From NCBI GenBank assembly GCA_949152475.1, contig OX424556.1:11342664-11406663 (forward strand): DNA of 64,000 bases. The letters are read 5' to 3'. The stretch is from Terebella lapidaria. Taxonomy: Eukaryota; Annelida; Polychaeta; Terebellida; Terebellidae. The translations under genes and the position numbers were made by a program. This document shows, piece by piece, positions 47,032 through 58,000 of this stretch (position 1 is its first letter; the number at the start of each line of letters is the position of its first letter). Below the pieces are notes generated by a model. The model worked only from the letters and a program-made list of their open reading frames with translations. It was not told the DNA's origin and did no database searches.

Positions 47032-47237
47032 GATTTCATGCGGCGGTCTGGCGGGCGCGCACCTGCTCTCGCTCAACTCCCGCCTGCGGTCCGAGACTTC
47101 GCGAGATTGTCAATAAGCCTAGGGCACCGGTTTCCGAAATCTGCCTGAGCAGTGCCTTGTCGACATTTATAACCGATTTTGACATGTATCACTTTCACAA
47201 GCGTATGTAATACATCGGAAGCGGTTGATTATCAGGA
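47032..47237. promoter_or_regulatory. Bidirectional VEGF/MED16 promoter region
   Basis: Only 206 bp separate the VEGF start codon (minus, 47,031) from the MED16 start codon (plus, 47,238). The VEGF-side half is GC-rich with several CpGs. An ETS-like word CGGAAGC sits about 20 bp before the MED16 start (near 47,216). No TATA box is obvious at a fixed distance. Promoter function is inferred from gene arrangement. Confidence 0.6.
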
Positions 47238-50200
47238 ATGGAGCTCATTTACAACGTGAACAAAGAGGCGAAAGTTCGGCGTGAGTGGGGAAGGGAAGAG
47301 ACCCCAATTGTTTCCCTTTCGCCACAAAATATCATAGCGTTCTGCAGCACTGCCGATCTGATACCAAACTCAAAAGACTCGAAGACCAAGGGATCAAGTA
47401 GTGTTAAAAATGATCAATCTACGTGAGTATTGGATGTTTCAAAACATATGGCCTTACATCTAGAATAAAGTGGTCAGTTTTCTTTGATTTGTCTTGTGTG
47501 ACAAGTTGTGTTCCTCATAGGGTACATTATGATTTGGTTATATCTGTGGCAATCATCCCTTGTAATGTAAGGCTACCAAAAGTCTTGTATTTAGAATAAA
47601 TGCCACGCTTGTCTTTTAGGATATGCTACTATTAGAATGAATGCATGTGCGTATTTATTTTAAAAAAGATCTACGAGCCATCCATCCTAAATTCGCCGTA
47701 TCCTAAGTTCGCCAACTGTATATTAGCGAAACATAGAAGCTGTCTTTGTGAAAAACAAAATGATGGTAAATAGTCATGATACTAGACTATCGATTAACGA
47801 TTTTATTGGGTATTTTGAAGGACATAACAGAGCCCGATATTGCTGTTGGCGAATTTGGGAATGCGGCGAATTTAGGACGGATGGCTCGTATAGAACGCTG
47901 CATGCATGTGCGTATTTATTTCCAGGGGGATGCTTGGCATCACGAGCCACCATCATGTGTACGTGTGTGATATGGACAAGCCCTGGCAGCTTTATAGAGT
48001 GACCTCGCTGGCGGATCGTGTTGTAGCCCTGGAATGGCATCTTAGTGGGTTCCAGCTGCTCATTTCATCAGAACATGGCCTCTGTCAAGTCTGGAACATG
48101 CAGGTATTAGATTCTAACTACATTTACTATTTCAATATCTTAGATATCCTCGATAAACATGCATCATTGATGCATGGTACTAAAATTATACGATATGTGT
48201 TTGTTGGTTTTCAGGATCACCTGATGAATGACTGGATATGTAGTCAGAGCGTGGATATACAAGAGGATGTTGTCACTCTTGGATGGCTACATCAAGGCAA
48301 TAGGGTAAAAAGTTATTGATTTGGAGCATACGTAGGATACAGCACTTAGGCAATTTTTTATTGCCATGTACATAGCATAACATAACGCACCCATTAATGG
48401 ATAGCTCATGTTCATGGCATGTTATAACATCGGTCAACAGAAAATGACCACTTATTCCAAATGTAATACCGAACCAGTGGTCTAGGGGTAAGGCGTCCGC
48501 CACTGGTGCGGGAGGTCGAAGGTTCGAGCCTCGCCAGGGGCTTGTTCTGATGTGGCCGGTTGGTGAGCCGCCAGCTAGTTAAAGAATGGTTACCGATTGC
48601 CTCCCTGCCGGGCGCCTGGCATATAGGATAGGAATCGGGGTAAAGCTGTACAAGAGAACAAAGTGTATCATAAGCCCAATTGAGGCTGGCCCTTTCAGTA
48701 GGGGTGACACTATGATAAAAATTAGGCCAAGGGCCGAAAATAGGTTACCGGACAATATTTAATATCTTAGATGTTAGCCAGGTCACTGGTTGAATTCAAG
48801 GTCAAGAGAATATTCAGCATATATAACATTAAGCATATATCATGTCCACAGTTGATTACTAAGCTGTAAATTCAATAATCAGAGAGATATTAGCAATTTT
48901 GTGCTGTGGCCTTGAGAATGAAGGGGCAAAGGTCGAATTCAAGGTCATCAAAATATTCAATGTATATCATTTTCTATATCATGTCCACAATTGATTCCCA
49001 AGCCATACAGTCAATAGAGGAGCAAGATATGAGCCAGTTTGTCCTGTGACCTTGAAAATGAGGTCAGAGGTCAAATTCAAGGTCCCGAGAATATTCAGCA
49101 TATATCATCTCCTATATGTCCACAATTGATTCTAAAGCTGTAAAATCGATAATAAGTGAGCTATTAGCCATTTTGTCCTGTGACCTTGAAAATGAGGTCA
49201 AAGGTCAAATTCAAGGTCATGACAATAATCTGCATACCGTATATCATTTCCTATATGTTCATAATTGATTGCTAAGCTGTAAAGTCGATAACAAGCGAGA
49301 TATTAGCCATTTTGTCCTGTGACCTTGAAAATGAGGTCGAAGGTCAAATTCAAGGTCATCAGAATATTCAGCATATATCATTTGCTATATGTCCACAATT
49401 GATTCCTAAGCTGTAGAGTCGATAATAAGCGAGATATAAGCCATTTTGTGCTCTGACCTTGAAACTGAGGTCAGAGGTCAAATTCAAGGTCACGAAAATA
49501 TTCAGCATATATCATTTCCTATATGTCCACAATTGATTCCTAGTCTCTAATCTCAATATCAAGTGAGATATTAGGCATAATGTGTCCCATTATAAAGCAT
49601 AGGAGAATTTAACATGGGAAAGTCCCATTTGGGCCGAGTTTGGGCCAAAATGGCCCACTTCGAGCGATTCAAGCGCAACGAAATTTATAGACATCATAGG
49701 AGTACATATGAGGAGTCTTATTTATCAAAAAGAAAAAAAGTTACTGAACAGATTTTGAGAAAATGGCCGCCAAAGTCCAAAATCAGGCATTTTTCGTCGA
49801 AAACGGCCGCCATTTTGAAAAAAATGTGAAAATCAAAAAACTAAAAAATACGTCCTTCTTGAATTATTTTTAAGTATTTTTGTGCAAAATTTCAGAAAAA
49901 TTCGCCTGTAAACAAAAAAGATAAAAAATGTGGACGACGACGGACGACGACGACGACGGACGACGGACGCAATGCCATGCCAATAGGTTATCGGACCATA
50001 GGTCCGGTAACCTAAAAATACTTTACTTTACTTTTGTAAGCCATTGATTCGTACACATTGTCAGTTGTCTGATTGTTGTCAACATGCAGTACACACAAGC
50101 CAATTTTTCTATAACGCAGATGACTTTCAATGCTGAGAAGAAAGACAACATACCATACCCAGAAAAGATCATGCGGACACCCTTCAAACCATCACTGTGT

Positions 50201-52647
50201 CATTATGGGAAGAGAGCAGTGGATGGTTGGATTGCAGTCACTGCAACTGGATTGGTTAGTAACTGATATAGATGTCCTAATATATAACATGAAAGTACTG
50301 CAACCGGGACCATATAAGTTATGTTGATGATTTTTATTATTGAGGAAATATATGTCATGTTTTTTTGCAGGTGTGTGTATGCTTACCACCACCCCTTAAT
50401 AAAGACAATACTGTGTCAATCGAGAACCTTTCAGCAACACGAGCAAAAATACAGTTAGCCAACCTGGCCCACGCTGCCAATGGTAACATCGTTTTGGCGA
50501 CGAGCGACGGATGCTTATCATCAGTTATCAGTTGTTACCACATTACCCTGTCAATGGATCACTGTAGATGCCAGATCCAGGTGCAGGCAATGCCAAGCCT
50601 TTTTGCGCGCTGTCACCTTGAATCCAGTCTCCAGGACTGCCCCACCTCACGTATCACACACATACAGTTCATGCACAAAGAGGCGGCGGACGTGCTTCTA
50701 GTCGCTGCTGGCAACCTTAACAACAGCCACATTGAGCTTTGGCACATGACGACAGACATCATTGGTCTCCACCGTGTGTACCAGAAAACTGCTGACCCAG
50801 ACTCGACGTACTCCACGGACAAGTGGGTTCACCAGGCCAGTATCACACAGGGCAGTCTCCCAATCTCCATCGCTACACCTCGTTTCCCCGTCGTCTTCAA
50901 CTCGCAGGATGCCAACAACACTGTGCTCTTCCAGTACATAGCGCTGGCATATCGGGACGGATCTCTAAAACTGGTGAACAAACATACATTCCAAGCCATG
51001 GTCACCACGAACCTGGACTACGGCATGGAGCTCTCAGCGGAGGAAGGCAGTGAGAAACGGCGGCGCGTGGTGGCCCACATCACCAGCATGCAGCAAACCT
51101 TCACAGGCTGTGCGCTAGTCGGGGTGGACCAGTACAACTGTATGTACATGATGAAGGTAGTCAACACGAGAGACCCTCTAACACAGGTACCAGTTATTTA
51201 CCTGGTCGGCATGCTGGAATATCTACTGTACTCTGGATATGATTGGTGGGATGTACTAGCATCGCTCAAACCAGGTACATGTAATAGATAACATAATGAG
51301 ACTATGACGTTTTTGTTGCTCACTGATTCAGTTTATAAAAGTCATCACATCAATTTTCGATTTACTGGAGAATTTGTTTGGGATATATTTAATTTTAATG
51401 TTGTTCATTTGTTTTATGGCTTCAGGTGTGATAGAGAATGTAATTCAGAAGCTCAGTGACAACTTTGCGAAGCAGTCGTCCAATATACAAGAGTTACTGT
51501 TCTCTCGGTTTATGGCGGTCCGAGGTTCTCTTTTCCGATGTTGTTCTGGATCACAGCAGAGGGCTGCCGACTGTCACTGCAAACTGATTCTACATTCCGT
51601 GTCCACTCTTTTCAAAACTGTGCTGCGACCAAAAGTGATCTCACCTCAGGAAATGGTCAGTAATTTTAGCTAAACAATTTGTGTTTGGGTAAATGGCCTT
51701 CATGTGCTTCGATATTCAACATAATCCTATGACTTTTGGGCATTTTGGATGAAATTCTTGATTACTGTTTTGCTGAGTGGGCAGACCAAGTTGACATCAT
51801 ATGGATCTCTCATTAATGTTAATTGTTTCCCCAGAATCCAGCAGAGAAGTTATCTGCCACTTGCTCCAAAAACCATGACACTGACATCACCAAGGTGATG
51901 AAGAGCTTGAATTTGGAGAAACATCAGCCCCAGTTTGTGATTGATGTGTCTACATTACAAGCACTACAGCATCTGATCCAGTGGGTGGCCAACCTGACCA
52001 TATACCTGTTGGCTTCCCTACCGATGGCCCAGGGCTATACCACCTTCCCTGGCTCCCTGCTGCTGAGGGATCAGTCTGTGCTTGGCACACTGCGAGAGCT
52101 GCTGCTCATCATCAAAGTCTGGGGCTTGATCAACCCATCCTGTCTGCCACACTTCACCACAACTGCCGCCGACCTGGACATTCTCAGTCAGATGTTCAAG
52201 CTGCTAACTCGTGTCTGGCTGATGGTCAAGGAGGGCAGCGGTATGGAGTTTGACGAACAGCTGGTGGACGATTGCTGCCTCCTGCCAAGTCAGGTCTTGA
52301 TCCCACCGGTCGATCAGGGACTCTTTGGAGACACCAATTATCAGTCCTCCATCTTTACTCAGCCTCAGCCTGTTCAGTACAACTTTGGAGAGAAGCCTGC
52401 ACATGCCAACAAGTCACTGAAAACAGAGGCAACGCTACCTGAAGGTCAGGTGTTCTCCCGTCAGAAGAAAGACATCATACGGCAGATTTACCTGGGAGTG
52501 GATCCGTCCGAACCTGTACGTGTCTGCTCCCGCTGTGACTGCATGTCACTTCTCAAAAACATCTCCAAGTCTGCCACAATGATGGCTTGGCAGCTAAAAT
52601 TCACAAAGGCTTGCCTATGTGGTGGACACTGGAAATCTGGCTCCTGA
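47238..52647 (+). CDS. MED16: Mediator complex subunit 16 (complete, 7 exons)
   Basis: Tail-module subunit of Mediator, which links transcription factors to RNA polymerase II in the nucleus. Exons: 47238-47422, 47926-48103, 48215-48304, 50090-50254, 50371-51274, 51426-51655, 51835-52647, all in phase (2,565 bp, 854 residues; human MED16 is about 877). The N-terminal two-thirds is a WD40-type propeller: ALEWHLSGFQLLISS, VVTLGWLHQGN, VDGWIAVTATGLV and GNIVLATSDG are repeat strands. The helical C-terminal part carries LQALQHLIQWVANLTIYLLA, LRELLLIIKVWGLINPSCLP and DDCCLLPSQVLIPP. The last residues, CSRCDCMSLLKN and CLCGGHW, form the conserved cysteine tail. Intron 3 holds a SINE and a Helitron-like element; the other introns are short. 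Confidence 0.95.
48470..48720 (+). mobile_element. tRNA-derived SINE
   Basis: The head is tRNA-like: A box TGGTCTAGGGG (48,478-48,488) and B box GGTTCGAGCC (48,521-48,530) at normal spacing. A body of about 170 bp (CCCTGCCGGGCGCCTGGC, then CAATTGAGGCTGGCCCTTTC) follows, with a short A-rich end (GATAAAAA). The tail meets the next element directly at 48,722. Exact ends and target duplication are not resolved. Not a functional tRNA: no closing acceptor stem. Confidence 0.75.
48722..50015 (+). mobile_element. Hairpin-ended tandem-repeat element, Helitron-like (copy C)
   Basis: Sister of 7,265-8,696 in the opposite orientation: 5' TTAGGCCAAGGGCC after A, a 134 bp tandem array (about 48,780-49,560), a 72-codon frame shared with copy A, a CGACGACGG microsatellite and the terminal hairpin GGTTATCGGACC/GGTCCGGTAACC ending CTAA at 50,015. 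High identity to copy A suggests recent activity. It ends about 75 bp before MED16 exon 4. Confidence 0.7.
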
Positions 52648-52735
52648 GCCCTAGGATTGATCCATGTATACAGGAGTATGGAGATACGATAGAGACTGAG
52701 TGGAAACACGACCATATGACATGACATTGTGAATA

Positions 52736-52893
52736 TAATGCTGCGTTCAAACCAAGCTGTGAAGACGGTAAGTCCAAGCCGTCTTCACAACCTTGGACTT
52801 GATGCTGCGTTCAAACCAACACTCATCGCTTGTGACACTCGACATCACTGGCGGTGTGCACAGTTTTAACAACTTGGTTTGAAAGCAGCATTA
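52736..52893. mobile_element. MITE with TA-type flanks after MED16
   Basis: ATGCTGCGTTCAAACCAAG and, inverted, ATGCTGCTTTCAAACCAAG bound about 158 bp with TA at both sides; an internal copy of the end word lies at 52,802. It starts about 90 bp after the MED16 stop and is probably transcribed in its 3' UTR. Confidence 0.65.
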
Positions 52894-55039
52894 CATGTAT
52901 GTGCATTTCATGAAATATAGTTTTCACAAATGAACATTTCTCTGAGTTCTCTTCGTTGACATAAAATGAGCTCTATAATAAGTACTCAAACTTTTTGGTC
53001 TGGGGACAAAACTTTTTGAACTAGGTCCCATAGTTTCAGCATATAGCAAGTTCTGCTAGTATGGTGCTTCTCAAGTGACGGGGGTTAAGCTATACCTATA
53101 TCATGACTCCAAATGTGAACTTGACCTTCGGTAGTCCCGGGTTGCAAGCACCACAAAAATGTATGGAATGCTGGTGACAAAAACGAATTGCCATCTGGCA
53201 TTTCTTATTGCTGATTGCATACTGGTTTCCTACTGGTTTCCCGTACAAACAAAGAAAAAATGTTGCCAACATTATGGAAATGTTTTATATTTCCTCATAA
53301 TTTTCTGATCTTGGTATGCAATGTATCCAGATTAATGAAAAAACGTAAATGTGTAGTCTGTGTTTTATAGTGCACCGTCTTGGGTGTACAATTTGAAAGA
53401 ATCGTAGACCTGTACGCCCTACTTGGATGTATAATGTGCACAAATTATCCTAACAAGCCATGATATTACGTAGGTAATCCATAATAATTTATAAATTGGT
53501 TGATCGATATAAACTCTTTGGAGATAGCATATCAATATGATGTATCCTACAGACACCTTGAACTAACGAATGTGTACGATGTACATCGAGATATACATGT
53601 ACCAGCCATTCGAGTATCCTACTGGGGAACTACAGGTTCCCTGGTTCAATGTGTTCAGCTTACCGACCGTATGGTGCAATACACTATTTTGGTTTTTTTT
53701 TGTCTGATTTGGCAGTCAATTAATCATTGATATCTCACTGGCAATTATACAGTGAATCAGTTAATAGCCCACCTTTCATCACTCTCTGATTTGTTCCACC
53801 AGACAGTCAAACACCGTCATCTGGAAGTGTTTTTCACTGCAATGAGGTACATTACTGAGCCACAAATTATTTGTATCTTTCTGTATTTAGACCGGACTAG
53901 CCATATACAGTTACAATCAATATTCATAGGAGCCGACCAGTAGGATGACCAAATCACTGACTGCTATGCATGAATAATTCCCCCATAAAGTAAGTCCTGT
54001 CTTTACTGAACGACTCCAACCAATTTGCAACAGTCGCCAGTACTCCATTATCATTCAGGTGCTGTCCAAATATCACTAGAGTAATGAAAATAACACTGAT
54101 CATGTAAAATAAATAGAGCAGCCAACTACTTGACAGAAAAAACCAGTGTGATTTCATAAAATATTTATTTGACAATTTCACTATCAGCCACATCTACGAG
54201 ATACAAAACACTATACATTTACATACAAAACAAGTCTGTAGATAACCCAGAAACATTGCAAATTTGATTCTCAGAATGCATTGTTACTGGAAATCAGTAA
54301 AGGTGTATGTTCGGAGTGCAGATTTTGAGAGGGAGACCTGGTCTCTTAAACCACGCTAATTATTTGATATGCAAACCCACTCATTATTGTTCAATGAAAT
54401 CAAGAAATGAACAGGCTTTTCCGAACTGATTCCCTACTTAGGTATTGGGTTTCACAATTATCATATCAAACCAAAATAGATGTACAAAACAACATGAATT
54501 ACCACAATGAAGTTGCCATGATCTAACCAGGATCACTTACCCTGCAACAAGATCCTTCAGATGTTGTATCTTGCAAACACTTCACACATCGAAGAGCTTC
54601 GCAACTGGTGTGTTTTATAACTTCTTTGAACTGAGCAAACCACAAATATACCACGCCTAACACCAACGAAGGCATGGAACAATAAAATACCATTCAATGA
54701 CTAACAGTACTTATGTGCAATGTGTCATTCTGGACAGATTTAATATGAGAATTTTGTGATGAACCATAAATGCACTTGGTATAATTTCCTAAATGTTGTA
54801 CATATCGTGAATCAACAACAGATACAGTCACAAATAATTCTAAAATAAGTAACGTACAACAAAGATCAGAAGCCATTATATGGCAGTAAATATACACATC
54901 TTTGCCATATCCATCCATTTGTCATATCCATGTGCTAACAACTGTCTATGCGCACACAAGCGGCACTCCCTCACTGGCTCGGACACACACACACACACGT
55001 GTACTTGAGCTACCCTCGGACAGCTCGAGCACCTGATGA
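52894..55039. other. MED16/ATRX tail-to-tail region
   Basis: AT-rich, no recognised gene. It should hold the two 3' UTRs. On the ATRX strand an AATAAA (plus-strand TTTATT at 54,164-54,169) lies about 870 bp after the stop. Confidence 0.5.
54164..54169 (-). terminator. Likely poly(A) signal of ATRX
   Basis: TTTATT on the plus strand, AATAAA for ATRX, about 870 bp downstream of its stop codon in an AT-rich stretch. Confidence 0.4.
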
Positions 55040-58000
55040 TCAGCTGATCCCGCGGCGCAGCAGATTCAGCAGTCCCCCCGGGCTTGGCAGTTTGACCTCG
55101 CCCTCCTCCAGTTCCGGGGACTCCGGCCTCGCGGCGGCAGCCACAGGAGAAGCTGTAGGGGCTGCTGCTGCAGTGGTGGACTGCTGCTGCGAGTGCGAAC
55201 TACTGCCAGTTGCTGACGACTGGAGCTGCTGCAGAAGCGCAGAAAACTCGCCAGGATTGCTACTGCTCCCTGTCGGCGCTCCGGCGCCTTGCTGCTGCAT
55301 CTGAGACAGGTACTGTTGCTGGCGGTAACGCTGCAGCCGCAACTGCTGCAGCTTCATCAGCTCCTGCTGCATTTGCTGCTCATGTTGCTGGAATCAATCA
55401 ACATTAACAGCACTGAGTAATGGCATACATGATTGTAGTACATGTATCATATAGATCAGACACAGAAACTATAGTAAGAACTTCAGTTTCAATTGAAACT
55501 TGATGGAAACTTTCATACACTAATGTAGTAACATGCGTAGGGATGTTGAGATCTTAGCTGCCAGTATTAATAGAATACATGACATGTACTGGTCGCTATA
55601 ACTGAGTGGAGAACTTACTCGCTGCATCATCAACATTCGTTGCTGCTCCATGCGAGCTTGCAAATAAGTATGCACCTTGTGCTGTAGAGCTTCCTGGGTG
55701 ATTCCAGGGTTCTGTATAGAGCATATTTATTACCAGTTATCTTTATGAAACAAGAGATGAGTGGAATCATTGAGATAATACATGAAATAAATGTCAAAAT
55801 TACATTATGTTGTGTTGTGTCCTTTAAAATTCACCACAGCTCAATTACAAACTACACAAGACCTCTACGATTATTCTTACTGACCGAGGCATAGATGGCT
55901 CGTGCAATCTGCTCGGCCTCGGGTACAATGCCTCCAAGGCCAGTGCCACTGCCTGCTGCCTGCTGCTGGTAGAGGGCGCTCATGTTGTTACCATACTGGA
56001 TGCGACGGTTAATTCCCTTCTTCTCCTCCTCGTACTCCTCCCAGGCAGCCTTGCGTTCCTCCTCCGTCAGCGTCTCATCCTCGATGTTTTCCAGCAGTGA
56101 GTCGTGCTCATGATAGTTGGAGATCCAGTCCTTGAGATTCGTCAGCAGCTCCGCCAGCAACCGGTCCTGAAACAGGGGACGAAGGCTTGTACAGCAAAAA
56201 GTAAATATGTTTGTCAAAGTGGAGATAGTTCTTGTGTCAGAGCAATTATTGTATCCCCCGAACAAAGTTCGGCGGATACTATGGATTTACGATCGTCGCG
56301 CCGCGGCGTCCGCGTCCGCAGACACTTTCTTGTGAACGCGCTTTTGATAATATTTTATATGGACATGTCTTATGGTGAGATCTGGACACCTATCGATTTT
56401 GGTTGCCATAGCAACCAAAATAGCCGATTGGCGTAACATTTTGTGCTCAAATTAGCCTGTTTAACACACATGGGTTGTGAACGCTCTACGGGTGGGAGTT
56501 TTCAATGAATGATGACGAAATCGCACAGGCTCAATGAGAAAGACCATCACACGAAACCTATTGTTTTTCAGAATGATCGAATAAATATTAATAAGTTTGA
56601 GAGGTTAACTTATTACGACAATTAAAATACCTACTTTGACATGTGTGATCACTCCAATAACCTGTACTATGAAAGCAAATTGCACTGGATTCTTGTTCAG
56701 AATACAGAACTGATGTTTTTGGTGAAAAAAGAACAATATTACTGAATAAGTTAACATTGGTTTTACTAGTTAAGTCTATTATTGACCACAATATAAATAG
56801 TTAAGACGAGAAACATTTATTATTGAGCTCAACAAGGTAAAGGTTTTGTCCAGTAGAGACTTCACAGGTGTAACCGAATAAGTTAACATTATTTTTACTA
56901 GTTAAGTCTATTATTGGCCACAATAAAAATAGTTAAGACAAGAAACATTTATTATTGGGCTCAACAAGGTAAAGCTTCTGTGCAGTAGAGATTTCATGGC
57001 TGTAGCCGAATAAGTTAACATCAGTTTTACTAGTTAAAGTCTATTATTGACCTCAAGAAAAATAGTTAAGACAAGAAACATTTATTATTGAACTCAACAA
57101 TTTAAAAGTTTTGTCCAGTAGAGATTTCATGGGTGTAACCGGATAAGTTAACATTATTTTTACCAGTAAAGTCAATTTTTACCTCGAATTTCAACTTGGA
57201 ACCAAGTTTGGCACATATTATGAATTAAAATATAATTTATGGTGAAAAGATCGATCTGGCTCCAATTTCGTCATCTTGAAATGCAGTTTTGGTAAACTTT
57301 TACTTGAATTTCAGCTTGAAACCAAGTTTGGCACATACATGTATTATGAATTGAAATTTAAATTATGGTGAAAAGTTGATCTGGCTCCAATTTCGTCATC
57401 TTGAAATGTAGTTTTGGTCAACTTTTACTTTGAATTTCAACTTGGAACATAGTATGAGTTGTTTGGCACATAGTATGAGTTGAAATATAACTTACAGTGA
57501 AAAGTTCGATCTGGCTCCAATTTAGTCATCTCGCAACTTAGTTGTGAACCAAGTTAGTCAAATATTCTGAGTTGAAATATATAGCTTTAGGTGAAAACTT
57601 TTATCTGGCTGTAATTTCGTTATTTTTTCGAACATGTCGAAATGGAAATTCGAATGCAGTGATTTTAGTGGTGATCTTGAATTCGACCTTCAATAAGTCT
57701 GAAAGGTTTCACGCTCACAATGTACATCAGCGATATATTTGGGGCAACAGGGATGATAGGGCTACGGGGGATACACCCAAGCGGTCGTAGGCGACCGGAA
57801 GCGTCTAGTTTTGTGTTTGGAGTAACTCAAAATGGTGCATTACTCCAATGTACAGTGAAGTTTGATTTAGACAAGAAGTTGGATGTACATTCAACAACAG
57901 GACCCATCACAATCAGATACCTTTGGCAGCTGCAGAGTTTTTTCTTCTCTGTTCGGGTCATCGAGACGATCTGGCCTGAACGAGTAGAGTTCCTGGAGAT

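Noticed and set aside
48470-48545. Functional tRNA gene
   Set aside because: A and B boxes are good, but there is no matching acceptor stem and a SINE body follows.
54948-55304. 118-codon plus-strand frame
   Set aside because: Antisense shadow of the Gln/Ala-rich last exon of ATRX.
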